Shown one piece after another: positions 34,951-42,323 of a stretch of DNA of 42,323 bases. Source of the stretch: an uncultured Roseobacter sp. (lineage in GTDB: Bacteria; Pseudomonadota; Alphaproteobacteria; Rhodobacterales; Rhodobacteraceae); the NCBI RefSeq assembly GCF_947488185.1, contig NZ_CANKYM010000011.1, positions 1-42,323 on the forward strand, written 5' to 3'. The position numbers and the translations under genes are program-made. Numbering within the stretch: position 1 is the first letter of the stretch; each line of letters begins with the position of its first letter. The notes beneath the pieces are model-generated. The model worked only from the letters and a program-made list of their open reading frames with translations. It searched no databases and had not been told where the DNA came from.

Positions 34951-35001
34951 TAACCAGGTTTCCTTTAGGTAACTCGATAATTCAGTAACCAGAGGAAACC
35001 T
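34951..35001. promoter_or_regulatory. Repeats between HxlR gene and GST gene
   Basis: AGGTTTCCT (34956-34964) and AGGAAACCT (34993-35001) are exact reverse complements. GTAAC cores occur at about 34950, 34969 and 34985. Probable operator region for the adjacent HxlR regulator and the GST operon. Confidence 0.55.
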
Positions 35002-35067
35002 AGTTGTCAACGGTTAGTCTATGCGCCATCTCTGGCCGAACAACCCAACTGACTGGAGCAATGACAG

Positions 35068-35691
35068 ATGAAACTTTACTACAAACCCGGTGCATGCTCG
35101 ATGGCATCTCACATCATCCTGAACGAGCTTGGTGTCTCATTCGAACTCGACAAGACAGACACTGACACGAACACGACTGAAGCGGGCGGCGATTTCCTCA
35201 GGATCAGCCCGAATGGCTATGTTCCAGCCCTTGTCACAAATGACGGCGATATCATCACTGAAAATCCTGCCGTGCTTCAGTATCTGGCTGATCAGTCACC
35301 CGATGCTGGCCTTGCACCCGCGAACGGAACTTTGGCGCGCACCCGCCTTCAGGAGACCCTCAACTTCCTGTCATCTGAACTGCACACCTCCTTTGGCCCG
35401 TTTTTCTCGGGCGTCGAGTTGGATGATGCGCGCCGCAAAAAAGTCGATGCAGGTGTCCAACGCCGGGTCACTCATGTCGAGCGAAGCCTCGCGGACGGGC
35501 GTGACTTTCTCTTGGGTGACACGTTCACCGTTGCCGACGCCTATGCATATGTGGTGCTCAACTGGGCCAGCTTTGTCGGAGTGAGCCTTGACGCGTATCC
35601 GAAAACCCAAGCTTACGTCGCGCGGATCTCGGCACGTCCGGCCACGATCAAAGCGATGATTGCCGAGGGCCTGATGGAGCAGGCAGCATGA
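35068..35691 (+). CDS. Glutathione S-transferase
   Basis: 207 aa. The N-terminal thioredoxin-like domain starts MKLYYKPGACSMASHI, the bacterial beta-class pattern with the conserved Cys at position 10. NGYVPAL and the ENPAVLQYLAD motif for glutathione binding follow, then a helical C-terminal domain. GGAG precedes ATG 35068. First gene of a tight run; its stop overlaps the next start (ATGA). Confidence 0.92.
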   Translation: MKLYYKPGACSMASHIILNELGVSFELDKTDTDTNTTEAGGDFLRISPNGYVPALVTNDGDIITENPAVLQYLADQSPDAGLAPANGTLARTRLQETLNFLSSELHTSFGPFFSGVELDDARRKKVDAGVQRRVTHVERSLADGRDFLLGDTFTVADAYAYVVLNWASFVGVSLDAYPKTQAYVARISARPATIKAMIAEGLMEQAA

Positions 35692-36062
35692 CTGCATTTG
35701 CCGCAGTAACAGACGTGTTAGAGACCTATTTCGATGGTCTCTATCACGCCGATACGGACAGGCTGGTTAAAACGTTTCACCCAAAAGCGATCTATGCGAC
35801 GGCGGATGAAGCACCACTGCTTTATCGCACGATGGATCAGTACTTCGCGGCGGTGGCCAAGCGCGTGTCCCCAGCTTCGCGCAATGAACCCCGGCGTGAT
35901 GTGATCGACTCCATAGAGTTTGCGGGTGAAAACACCGCCTTTGCCCGTGTGCGATGTTCCATCGGTACAAAGGATTTCATCGATTTCCTGACGCTTGTGC
36001 GAACCGATGGCGCATGGTCGATCATGGCCAAAATTTTCCAAATCACTGAACGTGTGACCTGA
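35688..36062 (+). CDS. NTF2-like (SnoaL/lumazine-binding type) protein
   Basis: 124-aa protein with the cone-shaped NTF2-like fold pattern (long N-terminal helix with YFDGLYHADTDRL, then curved sheet strands ending DGAWSIMAKIFQI). Members range from small isomerases and hydrolases to non-enzymatic binders. Translationally coupled to the GST gene by ATGA. Confidence 0.8.
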   Translation: MTAFAAVTDVLETYFDGLYHADTDRLVKTFHPKAIYATADEAPLLYRTMDQYFAAVAKRVSPASRNEPRRDVIDSIEFAGENTAFARVRCSIGTKDFIDFLTLVRTDGAWSIMAKIFQITERVT

Positions 36063-36073
36063 AAGGAGGCGAT

Positions 36074-36280
36074 ATGCCCTATGTAAACATCAAGGTGACG
36101 CGCGAAGGCGTGACCCCGGATCAAAAGGCTGATTTGATCCGCGGCGTGACCGACTTGCTGGTCCGGATACTCGACAAGTCTCCGGCGACAACCTTTGTCG
36201 TCATCGACGAAATTGCGCTTGAGGATTGGGGGATCGGAGGTCTGCCGGTCGACCAATACAGACGCGAAGCGGCGGGGTGA
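36074..36280 (+). CDS. 4-oxalocrotonate tautomerase-like protein
   Basis: 68 aa starting Met-Pro, so the catalytic N-terminal proline of tautomerases is kept. The VTREGVTPDQKADLIRGVTD helix and the VVIDEI strand fit the family. RBS AAAGGAGG is close to ideal. Located between the NTF2-like and nitronate monooxygenase-like genes. Confidence 0.87.
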   Translation: MPYVNIKVTREGVTPDQKADLIRGVTDLLVRILDKSPATTFVVIDEIALEDWGIGGLPVDQYRREAAG

Positions 36281-36285
36281 CCTGA

Positions 36286-37263
36286 ATGGCCATCCGCACA
36301 TCCCTTTGTGATCTGTTCGACATCAAACATCCCGTCCTGTTGGCACCCATGGCAGGTGTCAGCGGCGGGGCGCTCGCTGCGGCCGTAAGCAAGGTGGGTG
36401 GTTTGGGTCTGATCGGCGGCGGCTATGGCGACGCCGATTGGCTGATACGCGAATTCAATGCAGCGGGGGATGCACGGATCGGTGTGGGCTTTATCACCTG
36501 GTCGCTGGCCCGCCAGCCACAATTGCTCGATCTTGCCCTCACGCGCAACCCTGCCGCGCTCATGCTGTCGTTTGGTGATTTCAAGCCGTTTCTCCATTAC
36601 ATCAGGGACGCGCAGACAAAGCTGATCGTTCAGGTGCAGACGCTCGAACAGGCGCGTGAAGCTGTGGATGCTGGCGTTGATGCCATCGTGGCGCAGGGCA
36701 CAGAGGCAGGCGGGCACGGCGCCACCAGGGCTACGTTGCCGCTCGTCCCGGCGGTTGTGGATATCGCGCAAGGTATACCAGTCATTGCGGCAGGCGGCAT
36801 CGCTGATGGACGTGGTCTGGCTGCGGCTCTGGCGCTTGACGCTTCCGGCGTCTTGTGTGGAACCGCCTTCTTTGCCAGCGACGAATCCCTCGCCAATAAT
36901 AATGCCAAACAAGCTGCTCTGCGCGGTTCGGGCGACGATACGGAACGCAGTTCCGTATTTGACATAGCACGTGGGCTTGACTGGCCTTCGGATTGGAACC
37001 TGCGGACGATGCGCAATACCTTCACGCGGCAATGGAGTGCGGATATCGACGGTCTCAGGCGAAACCTCGCTGCAGAGAAAGAGCGTTTCGAGGCCTCACA
37101 AACGGCTGACGACACAGACGTTGCCGCCGTAATTGTCGGCGAGGCAGCTGATCTCATACGGTCCCGCGAACCTGCGCAAGCGACGCTTCACAGAATGATC
37201 TCGCAGGCTGAGCACCGGTTGCGCCGCGTCGGCCAACTTGTCGACCCCATCATAAAGGATTGA
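36286..37263 (+). CDS. Nitronate monooxygenase-like FMN enzyme
   Basis: 325 aa TIM-barrel flavoprotein. PVLLAPMAGVSGG at the start, GTEAGGHGA and IPVIAAGGIADG (FMN phosphate binding) are family hallmarks, and the GGHG histidine is the usual catalytic base of nitronate monooxygenases. It probably oxidises a nitroalkane/nitronate or a related compound. Five bases after the tautomerase gene. Confidence 0.88.
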   Translation: MAIRTSLCDLFDIKHPVLLAPMAGVSGGALAAAVSKVGGLGLIGGGYGDADWLIREFNAAGDARIGVGFITWSLARQPQLLDLALTRNPAALMLSFGDFKPFLHYIRDAQTKLIVQVQTLEQAREAVDAGVDAIVAQGTEAGGHGATRATLPLVPAVVDIAQGIPVIAAGGIADGRGLAAALALDASGVLCGTAFFASDESLANNNAKQAALRGSGDDTERSSVFDIARGLDWPSDWNLRTMRNTFTRQWSADIDGLRRNLAAEKERFEASQTADDTDVAAVIVGEAADLIRSREPAQATLHRMISQAEHRLRRVGQLVDPIIKD

Positions 37264-37267
37264 ACCG

Positions 37268-38113
37268 ATGCAAAAACTTAAAAGGAGCTGGTCGTTGGGC
37301 GAAACCGTCCTGACAAGCGCTGGTTCGGTTGCCGCCGGAAGTACAGGTGATGGACCGGACCTCGTTCTCGCGCATGGATGGCCCTGGTCTTCTTTTTCGT
37401 GGCATCGTGTCATCCCGGCACTGGCTGAAACCTACCGTGTCCACTGGTATGACATGCCGGGCTACGGGCAATCCGATAAGCGACCCGAGCAAGCTACAGC
37501 ACTCGACGTACAGGGCAGCGTGTTCTCGGAGATGTTGGCACACTGGAAACTGGATCGCCCCCGCGTGGTAGCACATGATTTCGGCGGCGCGGCAACTTTG
37601 CGCGCGCATCTTCTGCACGGCTGCGAATTCGGGAAATTTGCCCTGATGAACGTTGTCGCAATGCGTCCTTGGGGTTCGGATTTTTTCGATCACGTCGGGC
37701 GGCATGTCGAGGCCTTCACCGGTCTGCCACTGCACATCCACAAGGCAGTTGTTGAAGCCTATATCCGGGGCGCTCTCGTCAACGAGATCGACAGTGAAGA
37801 CTTCTCGAAACTTGTCGAACCGTGGCTCGATGAAGACGATCGCCGAAGTTTTTATCGTCAATTCTCTCAAGCCGACGAGTGCTTCACCGCGGACGTCGAA
37901 CCGATGTTCGGTCAAATCCGATGCCCTGTGACCATTCTATGGGGAGCGGACGATCCGTGGATTCCGCTCGAACGGGGGAAGGCGCTTCATGAACGCATTC
38001 CGCAGTCATCGTTTCAATCGTTTCCCGGCGTGGGGCACATGCCGCAGCTCGAAGCGCCGCGCCAGATTTTCGAAGCCCTTGCGGAGTTTCTGCGAGATGA
38101 CATCGCAACCTAA
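37268..38113 (+). CDS. Alpha/beta hydrolase (haloacetate/haloalkane dehalogenase- or epoxide hydrolase-like)
   Basis: 281 aa. The oxyanion segment HGWPWSSFSWH is followed by the nucleophile elbow AHDFGGA, with Asp as nucleophile, a late acid in WGADDPWIP and His in GVGHMPQLE. An Asp nucleophile points to dehalogenases or epoxide hydrolases rather than esterases. RBS AAAGGA before ATG 37268. Last gene of the GST-led run. Confidence 0.86.
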   Translation: MQKLKRSWSLGETVLTSAGSVAAGSTGDGPDLVLAHGWPWSSFSWHRVIPALAETYRVHWYDMPGYGQSDKRPEQATALDVQGSVFSEMLAHWKLDRPRVVAHDFGGAATLRAHLLHGCEFGKFALMNVVAMRPWGSDFFDHVGRHVEAFTGLPLHIHKAVVEAYIRGALVNEIDSEDFSKLVEPWLDEDDRRSFYRQFSQADECFTADVEPMFGQIRCPVTILWGADDPWIPLERGKALHERIPQSSFQSFPGVGHMPQLEAPRQIFEALAEFLRDDIAT

Positions 38114-38158
38114 GCCGGCCCGTTCACCAGTCAAAGCCAATTACAAAGGATCAGGACA

Positions 38159-38563
38159 ATGCAGAAAATCAAAGGACACTGCCTGTGCGGCGCAGTCTCG
38201 TTCAAGGTCGTCAACGCGTTCGACAAGATGTTCTTGTGCAGTTGCGATCAATGCAGGCAGATCACCGGATCAGCCTTCGCATCAAATCTGTTCATAGCGG
38301 CCGAGAGGTTCGAGTGGCTGTCTGGTAGCAACGAAATTGCCGCCTACAAAATGCCTCGTCGGAATATATCTAAATCGTTCTGCCGCGTTTGCGGTTCTGG
38401 CGTTCCCTGGGCAAGCGGCGATGGATCAAGAATGGTCGTTCCGGCGGGTTCTCTATGCGCAGAACCTAAGGTGGCTGAAAAGTTTAGGACTTTCGTCTCT
38501 GAACAACCATCGTGGTCCTCATGTCTTGATCAGGTTGAGGCATGTGAGGGGCTTCCCCCATAG
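38159..38563 (+). CDS. GFA-family zinc protein
   Basis: 134 aa with the cysteine pattern of glutathione-dependent formaldehyde-activating-type proteins: GHCLCGAVSF, CSCDQC and FCRVCGSGV. Zinc-binding fold; the true substrate in most members is unknown. AAAGGATCAGGACA precedes the ATG. Fits a glutathione/aldehyde context. Confidence 0.85.
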   Translation: MQKIKGHCLCGAVSFKVVNAFDKMFLCSCDQCRQITGSAFASNLFIAAERFEWLSGSNEIAAYKMPRRNISKSFCRVCGSGVPWASGDGSRMVVPAGSLCAEPKVAEKFRTFVSEQPSWSSCLDQVEACEGLPP

Positions 38564-38672
38564 CGTAGTGTTCTTTTGCTTTGCGATCGACCGGGAAGCG
38601 GCCGTAACAACACCACCTTGGCACCCACAAATACGAAACCTTGGTCAGAAAATAACATGTAAGGAGACGCCG

Positions 38673-38984
38673 TTGATTACCTGCTACGTTCAATATGAAC
38701 TGAATCCATCTAAAACTCCCGAATTCGAAGAATATGCCCGTGTATGGATCCCCTTGGTCGAAAAATTCGGGGGGACGCATCATGGGTACTATTTGCCGCA
38801 TGAAAGCCCGAATGACTTGGCCGTCTGCCTGTTTTCGTTCCCCTCTTTGGCGGATTATGAGGCCTATCGCATCAAGAGCCTGACAGACAGCGCATGCCAG
38901 AAAGCATACAAATTTGCCGAAGATACAGACTGTATCAAGCGCTATGACCGTCACTTTTTGCGTCCATTGGAAATGCCCAGCTAG
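38673..38984 (+). CDS. NIPSNAP-family protein
   Basis: 103 aa. The recognisable domain begins ITCYVQYELNPSKTPEFEEY and continues with GGTHHGYYLPHESPND and a C-terminal strand, as in NIPSNAP proteins (ferredoxin-like fold related to ABM domains). I chose TTG 38673, with AAGGAG 7 bp upstream. The frame is open to 38337, but that part overlaps the GFA gene. Confidence 0.78.
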   Translation: MITCYVQYELNPSKTPEFEEYARVWIPLVEKFGGTHHGYYLPHESPNDLAVCLFSFPSLADYEAYRIKSLTDSACQKAYKFAEDTDCIKRYDRHFLRPLEMPS

Positions 38985-39021
38985 GTTGGCGCAATCCGCC
39001 ATTTTTGGCACAAGCAAGTCC

Positions 39022-39510
39022 ATGAAATCTGTCTGGAGCTTCATTTTGAGCCGCCCGCAGCTTCCGCCATTTTCCGAAACAACTGCCGCGCAAAAAGTGC
39101 GCGCCGCCGAGGATGGTTGGAACAGCCGAGACCCCCAGCGTGTGACGCAGGCCTATACCGACGACAGCGAGTGGCAAAACCGGTCTGAATTCCTCTCTGG
39201 ACATATTGAAATCGAAGCATTCCTGACGCGCAAATGGCAGCGCGAACATCACTATCGTCTAATCAAGGAACTCTGGGCATGGACACAAAACCGGATCGCC
39301 GTGCGCTTTGCCTACGAATGGTGTGATGACGACGCGCATTGGTTCCGGTCCTATGGCAACGAGAACTGGGATTTTGCGGTAGAGGGGCGGATGTGCCGCC
39401 GTATTGCCAGCATCAACGATATGCCAATCATGGAACAGTCGCGTCTGTTTCATTGGCCCTCGGGTCGCCGCCCGGACGAGCATCCGGGGCTGACCGAGTT
39501 GAATCTCTGA
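39022..39510 (+). CDS. NTF2-like protein of the DUF1348 type
   Basis: 162 aa. PPFSETTAAQKVRAAEDGWN, TDDSEWQNRSEFLSG, AVRFAYEWCDDDAHWFRSYG and NENWDF match the well conserved DUF1348 pattern. ATG 39022 is the best start; the frame extends to 38914 within the NIPSNAP gene. Function of this family is not established. Confidence 0.85.
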   Translation: MKSVWSFILSRPQLPPFSETTAAQKVRAAEDGWNSRDPQRVTQAYTDDSEWQNRSEFLSGHIEIEAFLTRKWQREHHYRLIKELWAWTQNRIAVRFAYEWCDDDAHWFRSYGNENWDFAVEGRMCRRIASINDMPIMEQSRLFHWPSGRRPDEHPGLTELNL

Positions 39511-39937
39511 TTTTGCTGTCACGATACTGGACGTTCATCGAAGCGTGCTGTCGTATCTTGAACCTGCGGCAAACGAAAATCTGACGGGCCATGCCTGCAT
39601 CGACGTCCCCAACACCGAGCAAGCGAAGCGCATCGGACGTTATCATCCCGAGATCCCCGCAGAAGCCGAGGCAGAAGTCGATGGCCTCTTCGCGCAGAGT
39701 CGACGCCGCACCCTAGGCGAGTTGATCACTCCCCCATCGTTACGATTTCGGCTGAGGGGGTCCGGCACAATCCGACTCTTTACTTGTAGCTGCCAAACCG
39801 TTTTCTGATTTCCCGGCAGTTATAAGGCATCGCAAAGCCGCCATTTGCGCAGCCGCAGCGAATTCACCGTTCGTTGTTTCAATCGGACTGCCAGCCAACA
39901 AAAACGACAAGATGAACGAGGGTTCTGCCTTCAAAGG
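39511..39937. other. Short gene-poor stretch, possible decayed gene
   Basis: About 430 bp without a solid gene. A plus-strand frame at 39545-39808 has a protein-like middle (EIPAEAEAEVDGLFAQSRRR) but lacks a good start and ends in low-quality sequence. It may be the remains of a gene; nothing further recognised. Confidence 0.35.
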
Positions 39938-40642
39938 TCATCTACCCAAGGAGGCAGGCTTCACCCCAACCAAAGGGGACCGGGCCATCCAGTCCTGTGC
40001 CGTATTTGTCAGATGCCTTGGCCCATCCAAATAGATTGTCTGGGCTTCAACAGCCTCGCGCACGCCCACATCCCCCAACCAAAGCGCTACTAGATTTGCA
40101 AGCGTAGCTGTGAGGTACACGTCAACGTCATGTCCAGGGTCTTTGGAGCACAGATCAACGGATTCACTATTCGCAATTACCCACCAAATATTAAGATCGG
40201 TACGGTCGGAAATTTGCACAAGGATCACCGTTTCCCCGTCCGGTAAGCCTTGGGTATTCAGTGTGCGATGGAAATCCCACATGAACCCACCAACATCGCA
40301 ATCCTGCGCCGCGATACTGCGTTTGCGCCACCGCATTCCCGAGATGGCCATGTTTTCGACAATTGGTCCAAGCTCTCGTCCCGAGCGCGTCAGCTTGTAG
40401 TCCGCAGTTTGGCTGGTCGGCGCGGATTTGCGGATGATGATCTCCGCCGCTTCCAATGTTTTGAGCCGTTTGCTCAGGATCGAAGGAGACATGCGCGGGA
40501 TCGCTTTTTGAAAACCACCAAAGCGCGTCGTGCCCAGAAACATTTCGCGCAGTAGTAGCAGAGGCCATTTGTCCCCCAAGATGTCGGCAGAGGCCATCGC
40601 GGGACACAAGCTGCCCGATATGTTTTTTGTGTTGCTGTCCAT
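39938..40642 (-). CDS. HxlR-family regulator with C-terminal SCP2-like domain
   Basis: 234 aa, about twice the length of a plain HxlR protein. The N-terminal HxlR winged helix (C13, DILGDKWPLLLLREMFLGTT, ILSKRLKTLEAAEII) is followed by a region resembling the sterol-carrier/SCP2-like domain found in long HxlR-type regulators (DVDVYLTATLANLVALWLGD). That second domain could bind a lipid or aromatic effector. Divergent from the methyltransferase gene, with a palindrome between them. Confidence 0.87.
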   Translation of the reverse strand: MDSNTKNISGSLCPAMASADILGDKWPLLLLREMFLGTTRFGGFQKAIPRMSPSILSKRLKTLEAAEIIIRKSAPTSQTADYKLTRSGRELGPIVENMAISGMRWRKRSIAAQDCDVGGFMWDFHRTLNTQGLPDGETVILVQISDRTDLNIWWVIANSESVDLCSKDPGHDVDVYLTATLANLVALWLGDVGVREAVEAQTIYLDGPRHLTNTAQDWMARSPLVGVKPASLGR

Positions 40643-40677
40643 CAGTCAAGCCTACAGCGACCAAGGGCCGTGTGACT

Positions 40678-40694
40678 ACTACGGATTCCGTAGT
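40678..40694. promoter_or_regulatory. 17-bp palindrome between HxlR gene and methyltransferase gene
   Basis: ACTACGGATTCCGTAGT is a perfect dyad around the central base 40686. A half-site TACGGAT follows near 40702. It lies 36 bp upstream of the HxlR start and about 100 bp upstream of the methyltransferase. Probable operator for the adjacent regulator. Confidence 0.7.
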
Positions 40695-40793
40695 GGTTTA
40701 GTACGGATTGGGAAGTATCCCCCGATACACGCCGCGCGCACCATATGACCAAGCCCGGTCTTTCGGGTGATTTCCTATTGAAAGGGGTTTGGC

Positions 40794-41537
40794 ATGGGCC
40801 GCTCAATTACATTTATCTACGGCATCGCCGTCTACGTCATTTTTCTGGTGACATTCCTCTATTCCATCGGGTTTGTCGGGAATGTGCTGGTGCCCAAATC
40901 CATCGATTCCGGCGCGCAAGGACCGATCGTCGCTTCGCTAGTGATCAATCTGGTTTTGCTGTCCGTCTTTGCTCTTCAGCATAGCATCATGGCGCGTCCA
41001 GCATTCAAACGTGTCTGGACCAAAGTTATTCCCCAAGCTGCCGAACGCAGCACGTATATTTTGATGACATGCGTTGCCCTGATCCTGATTTTCGTGTTCT
41101 GGCGGCCGCTTCCGGCGGTCGTATGGGACGTCAGAAATACGGTCTTCGGCACAGCATTGACCGTTCTGTTTTGGGTCGGCTGGCTGGTCGTTTTAGCCTC
41201 AACCTTCATGATTGATCACTTTGATCTTTTTGGCCTGAAACAAATCTACGCAAATCTGAAAAAGCGCCAAACCATCCAACTGGGATTTATGAAAATCGGT
41301 CTTTATCGACTGGTGCGCCATCCGATCATGACCGGATTTCTGATCGCCTTTTGGGCCGCGCCGACCATGACCGTTGGGCATCTTTTGTTTACGTTGGCGA
41401 CCACGGGATACATCGTCATCGCTGTGCTGCGTCTCGAAGAAAAGGACCTGATTGCCCAGATCGGTGATGACTACATCACCTATCAAAACGAGGTTCCCGC
41501 GTTTATTCCGGGTATTGGGCGGGGGGCGGCAAAATGA
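40794..41537 (+). CDS. mddA: Methanethiol S-methyltransferase-like membrane enzyme
   Basis: 247 aa, six or so membrane spans, NnrU/isoprenylcysteine methyltransferase-type fold. The segments QHSIMARPAFKRVW, IDHFDLFGLKQIY, YRLVRHPIMTGFLIAFW and LEEKDL are those of the MddA family, which methylates methanethiol to dimethyl sulfide using S-adenosylmethionine. AAAGGGG lies upstream of ATG 40794. The stop overlaps the start of an OsmC-type gene (ATGA). Confidence 0.8.
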   Translation: MGRSITFIYGIAVYVIFLVTFLYSIGFVGNVLVPKSIDSGAQGPIVASLVINLVLLSVFALQHSIMARPAFKRVWTKVIPQAAERSTYILMTCVALILIFVFWRPLPAVVWDVRNTVFGTALTVLFWVGWLVVLASTFMIDHFDLFGLKQIYANLKKRQTIQLGFMKIGLYRLVRHPIMTGFLIAFWAAPTMTVGHLLFTLATTGYIVIAVLRLEEKDLIAQIGDDYITYQNEVPAFIPGIGRGAAK

Positions 41538-42143
41538 CACTGGACCCCAAACATCTGCGCCACATTCAGTCTTTTACAGATACAAATTCGCTCAGCATTC
41601 TCGACCGGCAACTCCCCTTGCGAAAGTGTTATCATGGCAAGCCTGACGCAGCATGGGTGTACGATCACGCAAAAACCGTTGATGCCCAAGCTCCCGCAAA
41701 CCATCCGCTCCACGGGCATGCGGTCTGCGGCAAAGGCATCCCAGTGGACATCCCAATATCCGTTCACAAAGCTTTAGATGGCGAAAGTGACTTTCCATGT
41801 CCAGGCGAAATTCTGGCAGCAGCCTTGGCCAGCTGCCTTGATACTGCCATCCGCATGATTGCCAATCTCAAGGGTATTGAACTGAGCCACCTTGAAGTGC
41901 AGGTCAGCTTAAGGAGCCGACGTTCGCGGAGCGTTGATGACGGGCGATAATGTGCCCGTCGGATTTCAAACTGCGCACATGAAGGTTGATATGAAAACAG
42001 AGTGTGACATGTCAACGCCGCATCTAAATGCGCTGATCGATGCAGCGGAGCGAAGCTGTGTCATCCTGCAAACACTGAGCGCTCCTCCCACTGTGGAAAT
42101 TGAACGCAGCTTAGGTGATTTTGGCAAACTGGGGACGTTCTGA
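41534..42143 (+). pseudogene. OsmC-family protein gene broken by a frameshift
   Basis: The first frame (41534-41950) reads as an OsmC-like thiol peroxidase-type protein up to LSHLEVQVS, then becomes Arg/Ser-rich and stops. From 41913 the +1 frame continues correctly with GADVRGALMTGDNVPVGFQ and goes on to the conserved AAERSCVILQTL with its cysteine, ending at 42143. A single extra base around 41909-41912 explains the break. With it removed the protein would be about 200 aa with both catalytic cysteines (ASCLDTA and ERSCVIL). Either a recent pseudogene or an assembly error. Confidence 0.8.
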
Positions 42144-42323
42144 GAACAGGATATGGATTCCTCAACATCCGACCTTTAGATTTGATAGTTGAACGTCAGG
42201 AAAATCCGCGATCTGTGAGTTCACCTGGTCGCAGATTTTCTGCTGAGCAGCGAATGTCGTGTGTGGATGGCTCCTGCATAGCAAGTCCTTTTTGATCTGA
42301 TTTGCGCGTTTGTCAGAAGCAGT
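42144..42323. other. Window end without a visible gene
   Basis: 180 bp after the OsmC-type gene; no gene, repeat or terminator recognised before the window ends. Confidence 0.4.

Overview
The window looks like chromosomal DNA of a marine Rhodobacterales (Roseobacter-type) alphaproteobacterium. This is inferred from gene content (mannuronan-type polysaccharide cluster, RTX protein, a methanethiol methyltransferase of the MddA type, HxlR regulators) and a moderately high GC content. It has four parts.

Region 1 (2-7600): a Tn7/Tn5053-like transposition module, all on the minus strand, in the order tnsA-like, tniA (DDE transposase), tniB (AAA+ ATPase), tniQ, then a metallophosphoesterase. Most junctions are 4-8 bp start/stop overlaps. 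tniA and tniB look intact. The tnsA-like gene is split by a -1 frame change at TTT TAA. tniQ is split by an in-frame amber codon and, near its 3' end, by another -1 change at TTT TAA. The right end of the element should lie in the gene-free stretch 6430-7667; the left end is outside the window.

Region 2 (7668-26340): an alginate-type (polymannuronate) gene cluster. Minus-strand units, upstream to downstream, are algE-like/algF/algI/algJ/algX; a molybdopterin-fold protein with a hybrid histidine kinase; alg44/alg8; algA; and algD with a large RTX protein. A LuxR-type response regulator faces the cluster from the other end. No algG, algK or algL is present. The most notable signal is a palindrome, CTATnC-N4-GnATAG, lying 83-119 bp upstream of the first gene of every one of the five minus-strand units (12553, 14189, 17315, 20520 and a weaker copy at 26317). 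This looks like an undescribed operator that ties the cluster into one regulon, probably under the encoded two-component system.

Region 3 (26340-30940): a relic-rich stretch with an IS3-type transposase tail, two unknown small ORFs, a prephenate dehydrogenase-like gene, a MAPEG membrane protein and a LysR fragment.

Region 4 (30943-42323): an accessory detoxification/catabolic region. A TetR regulator is divergent from a Tat-exported protein with two tandem ABM/YdhR-like domains, a secreted unknown protein, a glyoxalase-like protein and a metallo-beta-lactamase-fold protein. An HxlR regulator is divergent from a GST/NTF2/tautomerase/nitronate monooxygenase/alpha-beta hydrolase run, followed by GFA, NIPSNAP and DUF1348-type genes. 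A second HxlR regulator is divergent from an mddA-like methyltransferase and an OsmC-type gene broken by a frameshift. Each of the three regulator intergenic regions contains a clear inverted repeat. Several frame breaks occur across the window, so indel errors in the assembly must be weighed against real gene decay or recoding.
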